From Methylobacteriaceae bacterium (GTDB lineage Bacteria; Pseudomonadota; Alphaproteobacteria; Rhizobiales; Beijerinckiaceae), in contig JAFASC010000050.1 of NCBI GenBank assembly GCA_019244955.1, positions 1 to 38,519 of the forward strand: 38,519 bases of DNA, given 5' to 3'. The translations under genes and the position numbers were made by a program. The notes under the pieces are model-generated. The model ran no database searches. It was given only the letters and a program-made list of their open reading frames with translations, and was not told where the DNA came from. Shown here piece after piece: positions 16,479 to 26,192 of this stretch (positions within the stretch are counted from its first letter, which is position 1; each line of letters begins with the position of its first letter).

Positions 16479-16673
16479 TATCATGACCTCCGGGGCAATC
16501 ACGCCTACGAAGCACGCCTCGTGCCGTACATGGATGCATGAGGCGATCGTGAACGTTTGGTCGGGGCGTTCAACGCCGCGAAAGGGGCGAAACCACGTCT
16601 CGATCTGGGGACCGAAGAGATATGCTCATTGGCATGAAGATGAAAGCATGTTCGACCGATTTCCTTTACGAAA

Positions 16674-17558
16674 TCAGCCGTTGAGCACCTCAACCAAGGT
16701 CTTGCCAAGGCGCGCCGGCGAAGGTGAGACGCGGATGCCCGCCGCCTCCATAGCAGCGGTCTTGTCGTCGGCACCGCCTTTGCCGCCGGAAATGATCGCT
16801 CCGGCATGGCCCATGCGGCGGCCGGGAGGTGCCGTGCGTCCGGCAATGAAACCGGCCACCGGTTTTTTGCGGCCCCGCTTCGCCTCGTCTTTGAGGAACT
16901 GCGCTGCGTCCTCCTCGGCGGAGCCGCCGATCTCGCCGATCATCACGATCGACTTGGTCTCAGGATCGGCGAGGAACATTTCGAGTACATCGATGAATTC
17001 GGTGCCTTTGATCGGATCGCCGCCAATGCCGACTGCCGTTGTCTGGCCGAGCCCCTCCTGTGAGGTCTGGAAGACTGCCTCATAGGTCAGGGTGCCGGAG
17101 CGCGAGACGATGCCGACGCTGCCGCGCTTGAAAATCTGACCCGGCATGATGCCGATCTTGCACTCGCCCGCTGTCATCACGCCGGGGCAGTTCGGACCGA
17201 CCAGCCGCGATTTCGACCCGGCGAGGGAGCGCTTCACCCGGATCATATCCTGTACCGGCACGCCTTCGGTGATGCAGACGATCAGCGGGATTTCGGCATC
17301 GATCGCCTCGCAGATCGCATCGGCGGCCCCGGGGGGCGGCACATAGATGACGCTCGCATCGGCCCCGGTCGCCTTCTTCGCCTCTTCAACCGTATCGAAG
17401 ACCGGCAGGTTGAGATGCATCGAGCCGCCCTTCCCCGGCGATGTTCCCCCAACCATCTTCGTTCCGTAGGCGATCGCCTGCTCGGAGTGGAATGTACCGT
17501 TGCGGCCGGTGAATCCCTGGCAAATCACTTTGGTGTTCTTATCGATGAGGACGGACAT
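16674..17558 (-). CDS. sucD: succinyl-CoA synthetase, alpha subunit (ADP/GDP-forming)
   Basis: A 294-residue alpha subunit. The N-terminal Rossmann CoA-binding domain starts [21 protein letters not shown] and contains GTSPGKGG. The CoA-ligase domain carries [12 protein letters not shown] and [14 protein letters not shown], and the phosphorylated His251 lies in [12 protein letters not shown]. With SucC it converts succinyl-CoA to succinate with substrate-level phosphorylation. The gene is 40 bases downstream of sucC. A short inverted repeat (GATTTC / GAAATC, 16658-16675) sits on its stop codon but has only a 6-bp stem. Confidence 0.97.
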   Translation of the reverse strand: MSVLIDKNTKVICQGFTGRNGTFHSEQAIAYGTKMVGGTSPGKGGSMHLNLPVFDTVEEAKKATGADASVIYVPPPGAADAICEAIDAEIPLIVCITEGVPVQDMIRVKRSLAGSKSRLVGPNCPGVMTAGECKIGIMPGQIFKRGSVGIVSRSGTLTYEAVFQTSQEGLGQTTAVGIGGDPIKGTEFIDVLEMFLADPETKSIVMIGEIGGSAEEDAAQFLKDEAKRGRKKPVAGFIAGRTAPPGRRMGHAGAIISGGKGGADDKTAAMEAAGIRVSPSPARLGKTLVEVLNG

Positions 17559-17598
17559 AAAGGCTGATCTCGCTCTTCTATCTAGTATGGGCCATGCG

Positions 17599-18798
17599 TT
17601 ACGCCGCCGCCTTCACCGCTTTCACAATTTTTTGCGCGGCATCGTCGAGATCGTCGGCCGAGATCACATTGAGCCCTGACTTGCCGATGATCTCTTTTCC
17701 CAACTCAACATTCGTACCCTCGAGGCGCACGACGAGCGGCACTTTAAGCCCGACCTCCTTCACCGCCGCGATCACGCCTTCGGCGATGATGTCGCAGCGC
17801 ATGATACCGCCGAAAATGTTGACGAGGATTCCCTTCACCTTAGGGTCGGCGGTGATGATCTTGAACGCGGCCGTCACCTTTTCTTTGGTTGCGCCGCCGC
17901 CGACGTCGAGAAAGTTGGCGGGCTCCTCACCGTAGAGCTTGATGATGTCCATCGTTGCCATCGCCAGGCCGGCGCCGTTCACCATGCAGCCGATCGTGCC
18001 GTCGAGCGCGATGTATGAGAGATCGTGCTTGGAGGCCTCGATCTCCTTTGAGTCTTCCTCCGTCTCATCGCGCAGCGCAGCGATATCGGGATGGCGGAAC
18101 ATCGCATTATTGTCGAACGAGATTTTCGCATCGAGGCAACGAATCTTGTTGTCCTTCGTCACGATCAGAGGGTTGATCTCGAGAAGCTCCATGTCCTTGG
18201 CGGTGAAGGCTGCATAAAGCTGTGTCGCCAACCTCTGCGCCTGTTTGGCCAGATCGCCCGATAGTGCGAGCGCTTCGGCGATCTTCCTGCCGTGATGCGG
18301 CATGAGACCGGTCGCCGGATCGACCGAGAAGCTCACGATCTTCTCGGGCGTGTCATGAGCGACCTTCTCGATGTCCATGCCGCCTTCGGTCGACACCACA
18401 AACGCCACACGCGAAGTCGTGCGATCGACCAACATCGAAAGGTAGAACTCCTTGGCGATCTCGGCGCCTTCTTCGATATAGAGCCGGTTCACCTGCTTCC
18501 CGGCGGGTCCCGTTTGTGCGGTCACGAGGGTTTTGCCGAGCATCTGCTCGGCGTATTGATCAACCTCTTCCGCAGATTTGGCGAGGCGCACGCCGCCTTT
18601 GTCGCCGGCCCCCGGCTCCTTGAACTTGCCTTTGCCGCGGCCGCCCGCATGAATTTGCGCCTTGATGACCCAGACCGGACCGCCAAGGTCCTTGGCGGCC
18701 TTCGCTGCCTCGCCCGGTTTCAACACCGGCACGCCGCGCGCGACGGGCACCCCGAATTCGCGCAGAACAGCCTTGGCTTGATATTCATGGATGTTCAT
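17599..18798 (-). CDS. sucC: succinyl-CoA synthetase, beta subunit
   Basis: A 399-residue beta subunit with an N-terminal ATP-grasp domain ([18 protein letters not shown], then [17 protein letters not shown] for nucleotide binding, and EINPLIV) and a C-terminal ligase domain ([44 protein letters not shown]). The motif [15 protein letters not shown] near the C-terminus is also family-typical. The start is the ATG at 18798 with GGGGAAGAC as the SD. It lies 40 bases after mdh, and sucD follows 40 bases later. Confidence 0.97.
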   Translation of the reverse strand: MNIHEYQAKAVLREFGVPVARGVPVLKPGEAAKAAKDLGGPVWVIKAQIHAGGRGKGKFKEPGAGDKGGVRLAKSAEEVDQYAEQMLGKTLVTAQTGPAGKQVNRLYIEEGAEIAKEFYLSMLVDRTTSRVAFVVSTEGGMDIEKVAHDTPEKIVSFSVDPATGLMPHHGRKIAEALALSGDLAKQAQRLATQLYAAFTAKDMELLEINPLIVTKDNKIRCLDAKISFDNNAMFRHPDIAALRDETEEDSKEIEASKHDLSYIALDGTIGCMVNGAGLAMATMDIIKLYGEEPANFLDVGGGATKEKVTAAFKIITADPKVKGILVNIFGGIMRCDIIAEGVIAAVKEVGLKVPLVVRLEGTNVELGKEIIGKSGLNVISADDLDDAAQKIVKAVKAAA

Positions 18799-18838
18799 GT
18801 CTTCCCCTAGACGCTCGACGGCGCGAGTTGTTCGAGCT

Positions 18839-19894
<1,056 letters not shown>

Positions 19895-19901
19895 TCACTC
19901 G

Positions 19902-19913
19902 GTGGTATACCAC
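19902..19913. promoter_or_regulatory. 12-bp perfect palindrome upstream of mdh (candidate operator)
   Basis: GTGGTATACCAC is a perfect 12-bp palindrome about 100 bases upstream of the mdh start, in the 159-base gap between zapE and mdh. Its centre has the form TGGT-N2-ACCA, the half-site type bound by several GntR/FadR-type (FCD) repressors. No good -35 element was found, so whether it overlaps the promoter is unclear. Confidence 0.35.
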
Positions 19914-19960
19914 ATTCCAAGCCGAAAGAAATCGCCCAGGACGCGTGCATGCGCGTCCCC

Positions 19961-21124
19961 TCACGTCTCAACAAGCCCAGACACATCGGCGCGTTTGGCC
20001 ATGCCGTGCGGCATGGCCAAATATTCCGGCGACCGCATCTCCATGAGCCGGGAAGCGGTGCGCTCGAATTCGAAAGCTTCGCGGTTGCCTTGCCCGAGGT
20101 AGAGCTCCTGCGGCTCGGCCGCGGCGGAGGCGATCAGCTTTACGTGGCTGTCGTAGAGCGCATCGACCAGATTGATAAAGCGCTTGGCCCGGTTGCGCTG
20201 GTTTGCCTCGATCACTGGGATGTCTTCGAGGATGATCGTGTGAAAGGTGCGCGCAACCGCCAGGAAGTCGGTGGCTCCGAGCGGCTTTTCGCAAAGGTCG
20301 GCGAAGGAGAACCGCGCCACGTTCGCGGCTGCTTCCGGGACAGGGATCGGATGGCCGAGCACGCGTAACGTCGTCGGCGTGCCACGTCGCCGTCCGGTCA
20401 GCGCTTCGAAGGCCTGCGACAATGCTGCCTGCGCCCGGGCATCGGCGGGAACATGGTAGACCGAGGAGTCGCGCAGTTTCTCCAGCCGGAAGTCCGTACG
20501 CGCCTCGAGCCGCACCACATCCATGTGCTCATGCAAAAGCTCTAGAAACGGCAGGAACAGCGCGCGGTTGAGCCCATCCTTGTAAAGCTCGTTCGGCTCG
20601 ACGTTGGACGTTGCGACTACAACCACGCCCTGCTCGAACAGCGCCTTGAAGAGCCGGCCTAGAATCATCGCGTCGGCTATGTCTGCGACGGTGAATTCGT
20701 CGAAGCAGAGAAGCCACGCCTCGCCGGCCAGTGCCTCGGCGACCGGCGCAATCGGATCCTCGCCGCCGTTGGTGCGCCCGGCCTTGCGCTGCTGGCGCCA
20801 GACGTGGATGCGCGCGTGTGCGTCCGCCATGAAGGCATGGAAGTGCACCCGGCGCTTGCGCTGCACCTGCACCGTCTCGAAGAACATGTCCATGAGCAAG
20901 GACTTGCCGCGCCCAACTGGGCCCCAAATGTAGAGACCCCGGATCGGCTCCCCCGACCGCGCCGCAAAAAGCCAGCCGAGCGCGCCTGCTTTCTTCGCAG
21001 GCCGATAACCGTCCAGCCGCACCGCGAGCGCATCGAGCCGCTCGACCAGTTCCTCCTGAGCGGGATCGCGCTCAAACCGGCCGCTGCGAATCAGATTCCG
21101 ATAACGTACTGGCAGGCGCGGCAC
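19961..21124 (-). CDS. zapE: cell division protein ZapE / AFG1-like ATPase
   Basis: A 387-residue P-loop ATPase of the AFG1/ZapE family. The N-terminus reads RYRNLIRSGRFERDPAQ. Walker A is GPVGRGKS (68-75, Lys74) within GLYIWGPVGRGKSLLMDMF, the family stretch HFHAFM follows, and Walker B is LLCFDEF (138-144) followed by ADIADAMILGRLF. The C-terminal half has ATSNVEPNELYKDGLNR and INLVDALYDSHVKLI, also typical. ZapE acts at late Z-ring constriction in E. coli; its mitochondrial homologue is linked to respiratory protein quality control. The start is GTG 21124 with GGAAA five bases before it. It lies upstream of mdh, an arrangement common in Hyphomicrobiales. Confidence 0.93.
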   Translation of the reverse strand: MPRLPVRYRNLIRSGRFERDPAQEELVERLDALAVRLDGYRPAKKAGALGWLFAARSGEPIRGLYIWGPVGRGKSLLMDMFFETVQVQRKRRVHFHAFMADAHARIHVWRQQRKAGRTNGGEDPIAPVAEALAGEAWLLCFDEFTVADIADAMILGRLFKALFEQGVVVVATSNVEPNELYKDGLNRALFLPFLELLHEHMDVVRLEARTDFRLEKLRDSSVYHVPADARAQAALSQAFEALTGRRRGTPTTLRVLGHPIPVPEAAANVARFSFADLCEKPLGATDFLAVARTFHTIILEDIPVIEANQRNRAKRFINLVDALYDSHVKLIASAAAEPQELYLGQGNREAFEFERTASRLMEMRSPEYLAMPHGMAKRADVSGLVET

Positions 21125-21445
21125 GCGATTTCCAAAGCTCGGCTCGCGCCTCTATCCGCCCAGCTGCGCTTGCGCAAGCAAAATGCCGCACCGCACACCA
21201 ATATGGCAGACGCTCGCAAGCACGCCAGCAGCGAGAGCACCGCCCTCTGCGGTTAACCGGATGGTAACCGCCGGTCGCTCAAATTGTAACGACTCGGTAA
21301 CGGATCGGGCGCCTCTGTATTGTTGCAACGCAATCACAGCCGCGCCCAATTCGCGCCAAACTCGGCCGTTCTCTTGTCTCGACGCTTGTGAAGCTTAGCC
21401 GCTTCCGCACAGACTGACCGGCAGAACGGGAAGAGGTGAATAGGG
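21125..21445. other. 321-base divergent intergenic region between zapE and the serine protease gene
   Basis: No convincing coding frame or RNA gene is visible. The region carries the start signals of zapE (minus strand) and of the secreted protease (plus strand; AGAGGTG upstream of 21446), an array of GTAAC repeats (separate entry) and an 8-bp palindrome GTTGCAAC shortly downstream of that array. A 65-residue open frame on the minus strand has no SD and no recognisable features. Confidence 0.6.
21251..21305. promoter_or_regulatory. 11-bp-phased GTAAC direct repeats (candidate response-regulator operator)
   Basis: The core (G)TAAC occurs four times with TAAC starting at 21254, 21265, 21287 and 21298. 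The spacings are 11, 22 and 11 bases, so all four copies lie on the same helical face, with one degenerate unit in the middle. Direct repeats with 11-bp spacing and a GTAAC/GTTAC core are typical of OmpR/PhoB-type winged-helix response regulators, which bind head to tail. The array sits about 140 bases before the protease gene and about 130 bases before zapE. Confidence 0.45.
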
Positions 21446-22318
21446 ATGCCTCAGCTTTCGGGACTGAACCTTCTTGCCGGCCTTTCCATTGCCGCCGCCT
21501 TGGTTTCTCCCGCTGCCGCCGGCGCATTGTCCGCTCCGAGAGCGCCCGATTCTTCCGCCTTTCTGCCCATTACCCAGGTTCTCGTCTTTGGTAAGAATAG
21601 CCGCCAATCGCCCGAACAATTCGCCGCGGCCGAAAACCTCAACACGAAAGAAGTGAAGCGCGCGCATGCCGCATCCGGTCTTGTCGAATGCGGCGAAGCG
21701 CACGGCGCCGGCCAGCTGACCCTGGTCGGCAATGTCATCACTACGGCCTCGCATGTCTTCTACGACGAAAAGGGGGCGCTGCGCGGCGCGAGCTGTACCT
21801 TCGCAATAGAAATCGAGGGGCGCTCAGTGCGGGTGCCTGTTGACCTGACGTCTATCAAGGCCGGCAGCACCAATCCGTACGCCTTCCCCGCCGTGCATGA
21901 CTGGGCAGTCGCCAAGCTGACCAAGACTATTACGGAGGCCACGCCCTACCAGCTCTCCGACTCGGTCCAGGCGCAGACCCCCATCGAATTCGTGGCGCGC
22001 GGCCACATCGATTGGGGCGATGGCCGGCGCATGTCCATGGAAGCCTGCCGGCTGCACGACCAATTGTCCGTCGGACAAGAAGGCACGCGTGAATTCTCCT
22101 TCGATTGCGAGACCGGCGACGGCGCCTCCGGGGGCGCGGTCCTCATGGGCGAGGATCAGATGCAGCTCGGTGCGATCCTCGTTGGATGGCGCAGCAACAA
22201 GCCGTATCGGGCGGTGCCGTTCTCCCCCACGCACTACAATTTCGCCGTCTCGATCGAGGGTGCATTCCGCACCGCGGTTTTAGACGCTGCGAAGAAGATG
22301 GTCGCCGGCCAGCGCTAG
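21446..22318 (+). CDS. secreted trypsin-like serine protease
   Basis: A 290-residue protein with an N-terminal signal peptide (about residues 1-26, ending PAAAG). It has a chymotrypsin-fold catalytic triad: His103 in NVITTASHVFYD, Asp152 in VHDWAVAKL and Ser228 in CETGDGASGGAV. Cys82 (VECG), Cys117, Cys201 and Cys221 could form disulfides. There is no PDZ domain, which separates it from HtrA proteases. It resembles the short secreted trypsin-like or V8-like peptidases of rhizobia, whose substrates are unknown. The GDGASGG motif keeps the oxyanion-hole glycine, so activity is expected. It is preceded by the 11-bp-phased repeats and followed by a gap of 178 bases. Confidence 0.8.
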   Translation: MPQLSGLNLLAGLSIAAALVSPAAAGALSAPRAPDSSAFLPITQVLVFGKNSRQSPEQFAAAENLNTKEVKRAHAASGLVECGEAHGAGQLTLVGNVITTASHVFYDEKGALRGASCTFAIEIEGRSVRVPVDLTSIKAGSTNPYAFPAVHDWAVAKLTKTITEATPYQLSDSVQAQTPIEFVARGHIDWGDGRRMSMEACRLHDQLSVGQEGTREFSFDCETGDGASGGAVLMGEDQMQLGAILVGWRSNKPYRAVPFSPTHYNFAVSIEGAFRTAVLDAAKKMVAGQR

Positions 22319-22399
22319 CTGACGCAGGTCAACTTTCCTGAACACCTGCCGTTCGGCCGGTTCACCGTAACTGCGCTCCCCAAGCCACACCGGCCGTAT

Positions 22400-22417
22400 T
22401 TGAACGCCTGCGTTCAA
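22400..22417. repeat. inverted repeat TTGAACG-CCTG-CGTTCAA
   Basis: A perfect 7-bp inverted repeat with a 4-base loop lies in the 178-base gap between the protease gene and the outer-membrane-like gene, about 80 bases after the protease stop codon and 80 bases before the next start. No T-run follows, so it could be either an operator or a weak terminator. Confidence 0.35.
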
Positions 22418-22496
22418 CTCGGCGCCGATTACCCTTTGACTCGCAGCATGTCCGAACGTCAGAGTTGTTCAGTTTCGTCCAACTCGCCCGTGTTCC

Positions 22497-23279
22497 ATGC
22501 GTACGGTTTGCCTGCGCGCCCTGGCATTCGGCGCTCTCGTGCTTGTCGCGGCGGGCGCGCAGGCTGGCGCTTGGCTGGAGCCGCCGGGTCAGGGAGAGGT
22601 CATTCTCGGCGGCACCTTTTCCGATTCGCTGCGCGCTTATGATGTGAATGGGCGCCTGGCGCCGGTCTCGTCCTACAAGAAATTCGAGCTGACCGCCTAC
22701 GCGGAATATGGCGCGACTGAGCAGGTCACATTGATCGCGGCGCCGTCGCTCCTCGACTTTCGCGCCAATCCACCTGGGCAGAGCTATGCCGGGATGGGCG
22801 TCGTCGAAGCCGGCGGGCGCGTGAAGCTGTATGAGGCCGACGAGTGGATTTTCTCGGCGCAGGCCACGTTGCGGGAGGCGACGAACGGGCGTTCGCGCAT
22901 TTTCCTCGATACAGGTCACGGAGTGCAGGCCGATGCCCGCCTTTTGATCGGACGCACGTTCACCCTGCTCGGCTTTCCTGCCTTCTCCAGCATCGAGATC
23001 GGCTACCGCTCACCGGGCGGCTTTGGCCATGAAGTACGCGCGGACGCCACGATCGGCGTGAGGCCAGCCGACAAATTGCTGATTCTCCTGCAGACCTTCA
23101 ACATCAGCGCCGTTCATGCGAGCCCGCTTTACCCGACGCGCTCGAACAAGATTGCGCTGAGCGCCGTCTATGACCTGACGCAGAGCATCTCGGTGCAAAT
23201 CGGCGGCATCATCGGCCTCCCCGGTGTCAACACGACGACCGAGCGCGGCCTCATCAGCGCAGTCTGGTATCGCTTCTGA
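22497..23279 (+). CDS. putative outer-membrane beta-barrel protein
   Basis: A 260-residue protein with a signal peptide (MRTVCLRALAFGALVLVAAGAQA, cleavage before GAWLE). The mature sequence is a series of alternating polar/hydrophobic strands (ELTAYAEYGATEQVTLIA, GGRVKLYEADEWIFSAQAT, ALSAVYDLTQSISVQIGG) and ends in WYRF, with the terminal Phe that marks outer-membrane barrels recognised by the BAM complex. The pattern recalls the 'MetA-pathway of phenol degradation' type transporter-like barrels, but I would not assign that function. The ATG at 22497 has no convincing SD. Its position before the acyl-CoA synthetase operon may point to uptake of a hydrophobic compound. Confidence 0.65.
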   Translation: MRTVCLRALAFGALVLVAAGAQAGAWLEPPGQGEVILGGTFSDSLRAYDVNGRLAPVSSYKKFELTAYAEYGATEQVTLIAAPSLLDFRANPPGQSYAGMGVVEAGGRVKLYEADEWIFSAQATLREATNGRSRIFLDTGHGVQADARLLIGRTFTLLGFPAFSSIEIGYRSPGGFGHEVRADATIGVRPADKLLILLQTFNISAVHASPLYPTRSNKIALSAVYDLTQSISVQIGGIIGLPGVNTTTERGLISAVWYRF

Positions 23280-23400
23280 CCCTTCTTTCCGGCAATGGAC
23301 AGCGAGAGGACAGTCTGTAACATCACCGGCGCTGCCGAAGCTCTCACAAGAAGGCGGGCAGCGGCGCCGCTCGAGAAGCGGCGTGACGGGGAGGTGTTGT

Positions 23401-25392
23401 TTGCAATCCGGCGCATCGCGCGATCCTGAGGGCGCGCTCGACACGTTTCCGAAATGGCTGCGCCACCACGCGCAGGTTCGCGGCGCGCGACCGGCGATCC
23501 GCCTCAAGGATCGTGGCATCTGGCGGACCTGGAATTGGACCGATACGCACGAAAGCGTCCGGGCGCTCGCCCATGCGCTGCGCACGCTAAGCATTGGCGT
23601 CGGTGACAAGGTCGCGATCGTCGGCGCGAACCGGCCGGCGCTCTATTGGGGCATCACCGCCGCGCAGTGGCTGCGCGCAGTGCCCGTGCCGGTCTATGCC
23701 GACGCGGTAGCCGACGAGATGGCCTATGTCATCGAGAACGCCGATGTGAAGATCGCGCTAGTGCAGGACCAGGAGCAAGTCGACAAAATCCTGTCGATTG
23801 CCGCGCGCCTCCCTCAGCTCACGCATATTCTCTACGATGAAGAACGCGGCCTGCGAACTTACGACCATTCACGGCTGCACTTCATCGCCGAGGTGATGGC
23901 GAAGAGCCGGGCCGCGCTAGCAGCCCCGGCGATGGCCCGCGAGTTGGATGACGCGATTGACGATGGCCGCGCCGACGATCCGTCCATCATGCTTTATACC
24001 TCCGGAACGACCGGCCGCTCAAAGGGTGTCGTGCTGTCGGCCGGGCGTTCGGTCGCGGCGGCGCGAGACACCGTCGAATTCGACAAGCTCACGGACCAGG
24101 ACGAACAGCTCGCTTATCTGCCGCTCGCCTGGGTCGGCGATCATTATCTCAATTACGCGCAGATGTTCGTCGCGGGCGGCTGTATGGCCTGTCCAGAAAG
24201 CGCTGACACTGTGCAACAGGATTTGCGCGAGATCGGCCCGACCTTTTATTTCGCGCCGCCGCGTGTCTTCGAGTCGCTGCTGACCCGCGTCATGATTCGC
24301 ATGGAAGATGCCGGTGCACTGAAACGCGCAATCTTCCACCATTTCCTCGGGCTCGCGCGCCGCTGGGGTGAGAAGATCATGGACGGCAAGCGCGTGCCGC
24401 TGCATGCGCGCCTGCATTACGCGCTCGGGGCGCTGCTCGTCTACGCACCGTTGAAAAACGTGCTCGGCTTCTCCCGCATCCGGACTGCCTACACCGCGGG
24501 CGAGGCGATCGGACAGGATTTGTTTTCTTTCTATCGCTCGCTCGGGCTGAACCTGAAGCAGCTTTACGGACAGACGGAAGCTTTCTTGTACGTCACCTGC
24601 CAAGCCGATGGTGCGGTGCGCGCCGATACGGTGGGACCGGCGGCGCCGAACGTGTCCTTGCGCCTCGCGCCGGACGGCGAAGTGCAGTTCAAATCGCCGG
24701 GCCAGTTTGTGGAATATTACAAAGACCCGGCGAAGACAGCGGAAGCGCTGACTGACGACGGTTTTGTAAAAACCGGCGACGCGGGAATTTTTGACGAGGA
24801 CGGGCAGCTCAAGATTTTGGATCGCGCCAAGGACGTCGGGCGCTTGCGCGACGGTACGCTGTTTGCGCCGAAATATATCGAGAACAAGCTGAAATTCTTT
24901 CCGAACATAAAAGAAGCGGTGGCCTATGGCGATTCACGCGACTTTGTTACTGTGATGCTCAATATCGAGCTCGCCTCAGTGGGCAATTGGGCCGAGCGCA
25001 ACGGTATTGCTTATGCCTCCTATCAGGAGATCGCGGCGCATCCGCGAGTCTATGCTTTGATCGCGGAGCATGTGCGCGAGGTCAATCGCGCGCTGGCGCG
25101 GGAGGCGCAGATGGCCGGCGCGCAAATCCGGCGCTTCCTGATCCTGCCCAAAGAATTGGAGGCGGACGATGGCGAGCTCACGCGCACGCAAAAGGTGCGG
25201 CGAGGATTCATCGCAGAGCGCTATGCGACCCTTTGCGCCGGACTTTATGACGGCTCGTCTGCCGCAGATATTGCGACCGAGGTCACATACGAAGATGGCC
25301 GCAAGGGAGTGCTCGCCGCGCGCGTCCGAATCGAGGACGTCGACGTAGACCTGCCCGTATCCCACGAAATACTTCGCGAGCGTGCCGCGTGA
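23401..25392 (+). CDS. AMP-dependent long-chain-type acyl-CoA synthetase, first gene of HAAT operon 1
   Basis: A 663-residue adenylate-forming ligase that activates a carboxylic acid to its CoA thioester. The P-loop motif YTSGTTGRSKGVV begins at residue 199. The later motifs are YGQTEAF (A5), FVKTGDAGIFDEDGQ (A7) and LKILDRAKDVGRLRDG (A8), with FAPKYIENKLKFFPNIKEAV after it, as in the long-chain/FadD15-like group. I start at TTG 23401 because GGGGAGG sits six bases upstream. The frame is open further upstream to 23224, but that part overlaps the previous gene and is unlike the family. Its stop overlaps the next gene by four bases (GTGA), so it is translated together with the transporter. This linkage suggests that the imported substrate is a carboxylate. 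Confidence 0.9.
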   Translation: MQSGASRDPEGALDTFPKWLRHHAQVRGARPAIRLKDRGIWRTWNWTDTHESVRALAHALRTLSIGVGDKVAIVGANRPALYWGITAAQWLRAVPVPVYADAVADEMAYVIENADVKIALVQDQEQVDKILSIAARLPQLTHILYDEERGLRTYDHSRLHFIAEVMAKSRAALAAPAMARELDDAIDDGRADDPSIMLYTSGTTGRSKGVVLSAGRSVAAARDTVEFDKLTDQDEQLAYLPLAWVGDHYLNYAQMFVAGGCMACPESADTVQQDLREIGPTFYFAPPRVFESLLTRVMIRMEDAGALKRAIFHHFLGLARRWGEKIMDGKRVPLHARLHYALGALLVYAPLKNVLGFSRIRTAYTAGEAIGQDLFSFYRSLGLNLKQLYGQTEAFLYVTCQADGAVRADTVGPAAPNVSLRLAPDGEVQFKSPGQFVEYYKDPAKTAEALTDDGFVKTGDAGIFDEDGQLKILDRAKDVGRLRDGTLFAPKYIENKLKFFPNIKEAVAYGDSRDFVTVMLNIELASVGNWAERNGIAYASYQEIAAHPRVYALIAEHVREVNRALAREAQMAGAQIRRFLILPKELEADDGELTRTQKVRRGFIAERYATLCAGLYDGSSAADIATEVTYEDGRKGVLAARVRIEDVDVDLPVSHEILRERAA

Positions 25393-26192
25393 GTGTTGCG
25401 GCGGTCGAACCCGCAACGGCAGCGGGCGAAACGCTTCTTAAGGTCGAGAACGTGTCGCTGTCGTTTGGCGGTGTGCGCGCCATCCGCGACGTTTCCTTCG
25501 ACATCAGACGCGGCGAGATTCGCGCCATTATCGGCCCGAACGGCGCCGGTAAAACCTCCATGCTGAACGTCATCAACGGCTTTTATCATCCTCAGGCCGG
25601 CCGCATCACCTACAAGGGCGCCACGCGCCGACGCATGCGTCCGCATCAGGCGGCCGCACAAGGCGTCGCCCGAACCTTCCAGAACGTCGCCCTGTTCAAA
25701 GGCATGACGACGCTCGACAACATTCTGACCGGCCGCACGCTGCGAATGCACAAGAGCTTCTTCTGGCAGCTTTGGCGCTATGGACCGGCGCTCAATGAAG
25801 AGATCGAACATCGCAAATATTGCGAAGAGATCATCGACTTCCTGGAAATCGAGCGAATTCGCAAGGAGCCGGTCGGCCGCCTGCCGTATGGCCTTCAGAA
25901 ACGCGTCGAGCTCGGCCGCGCGCTCGCGATGCAGCCGGACCTTCTGCTTCTGGATGAGCCGATGGCCGGCATGAATCTCGAGGAAAAGGAGGATATGAGC
26001 CGTTTCATTCTCGACGTGAACGCAGAATTCGGCACGACGATCGCGCTGATCGAGCACGATATCGGCGTCGTTATGGATCTTTCAGACCGCATCGTGGTGC
26101 TCGATTACGGCAACAAGATCGCGGACGGCAAACCTGATGAGGTGCGCAGCGACCAAAAGGTGATCGACGCGTATTTGGGCGTGGTGCATTGA
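25389..26192 (+). CDS. HAAT-type ABC transporter ATP-binding protein (LivG-like), operon 1
   Basis: A 267-residue nucleotide-binding subunit. Walker A is GPNGAGKT (49-56), the Q-loop is ARTFQNVALFKGMT, the signature is LPYGLQKRVELGRAL (165-179, the LivG variant of LSGGQ), Walker B is LLLLDEP (Asp189, Glu190), and the switch His is His223 in ALIEHDIGVVMD. The long insertion between the Q-loop and the signature (HKSFFWQLWRYGP) is typical of LivG. All key ATPase residues are present. The GTG start overlaps the ligase stop and the gene's own stop overlaps the permease start by four bases. No LivF partner is encoded in this operon (see findings). Confidence 0.93.
   Translation: MSVAAVEPATAAGETLLKVENVSLSFGGVRAIRDVSFDIRRGEIRAIIGPNGAGKTSMLNVINGFYHPQAGRITYKGATRRRMRPHQAAAQGVARTFQNVALFKGMTTLDNILTGRTLRMHKSFFWQLWRYGPALNEEIEHRKYCEEIIDFLEIERIRKEPVGRLPYGLQKRVELGRALAMQPDLLLLDEPMAGMNLEEKEDMSRFILDVNAEFGTTIALIEHDIGVVMDLSDRIVVLDYGNKIADGKPDEVRSDQKVIDAYLGVVH

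Noticed and set aside
19998-20017. Inverted repeat GCCATGCCG-TG-CGGCATGGC near the 3' end of zapE
   Set aside because: It lies inside coding sequence and encodes the plausible stretch AMPHGMA; no sign of a terminator, since the stop codon is still about 40 bases away.
21152-21349. 65-codon minus-strand frame in the zapE/protease gap
   Set aside because: No SD, no motif, and it overlaps the phased repeats.
23360-23371. Palindrome AGCGGCGCCGCT upstream of the acyl-CoA synthetase gene
   Set aside because: Perfect 12-mer, but made only of G and C apart from its ends; such palindromes are expected by chance in this GC-rich DNA.
23224-23400. Upstream part of the acyl-CoA synthetase frame
   Set aside because: It overlaps the end of the outer-membrane-like gene and is unlike the family; TTG 23401 has GGGGAGG at the right distance.
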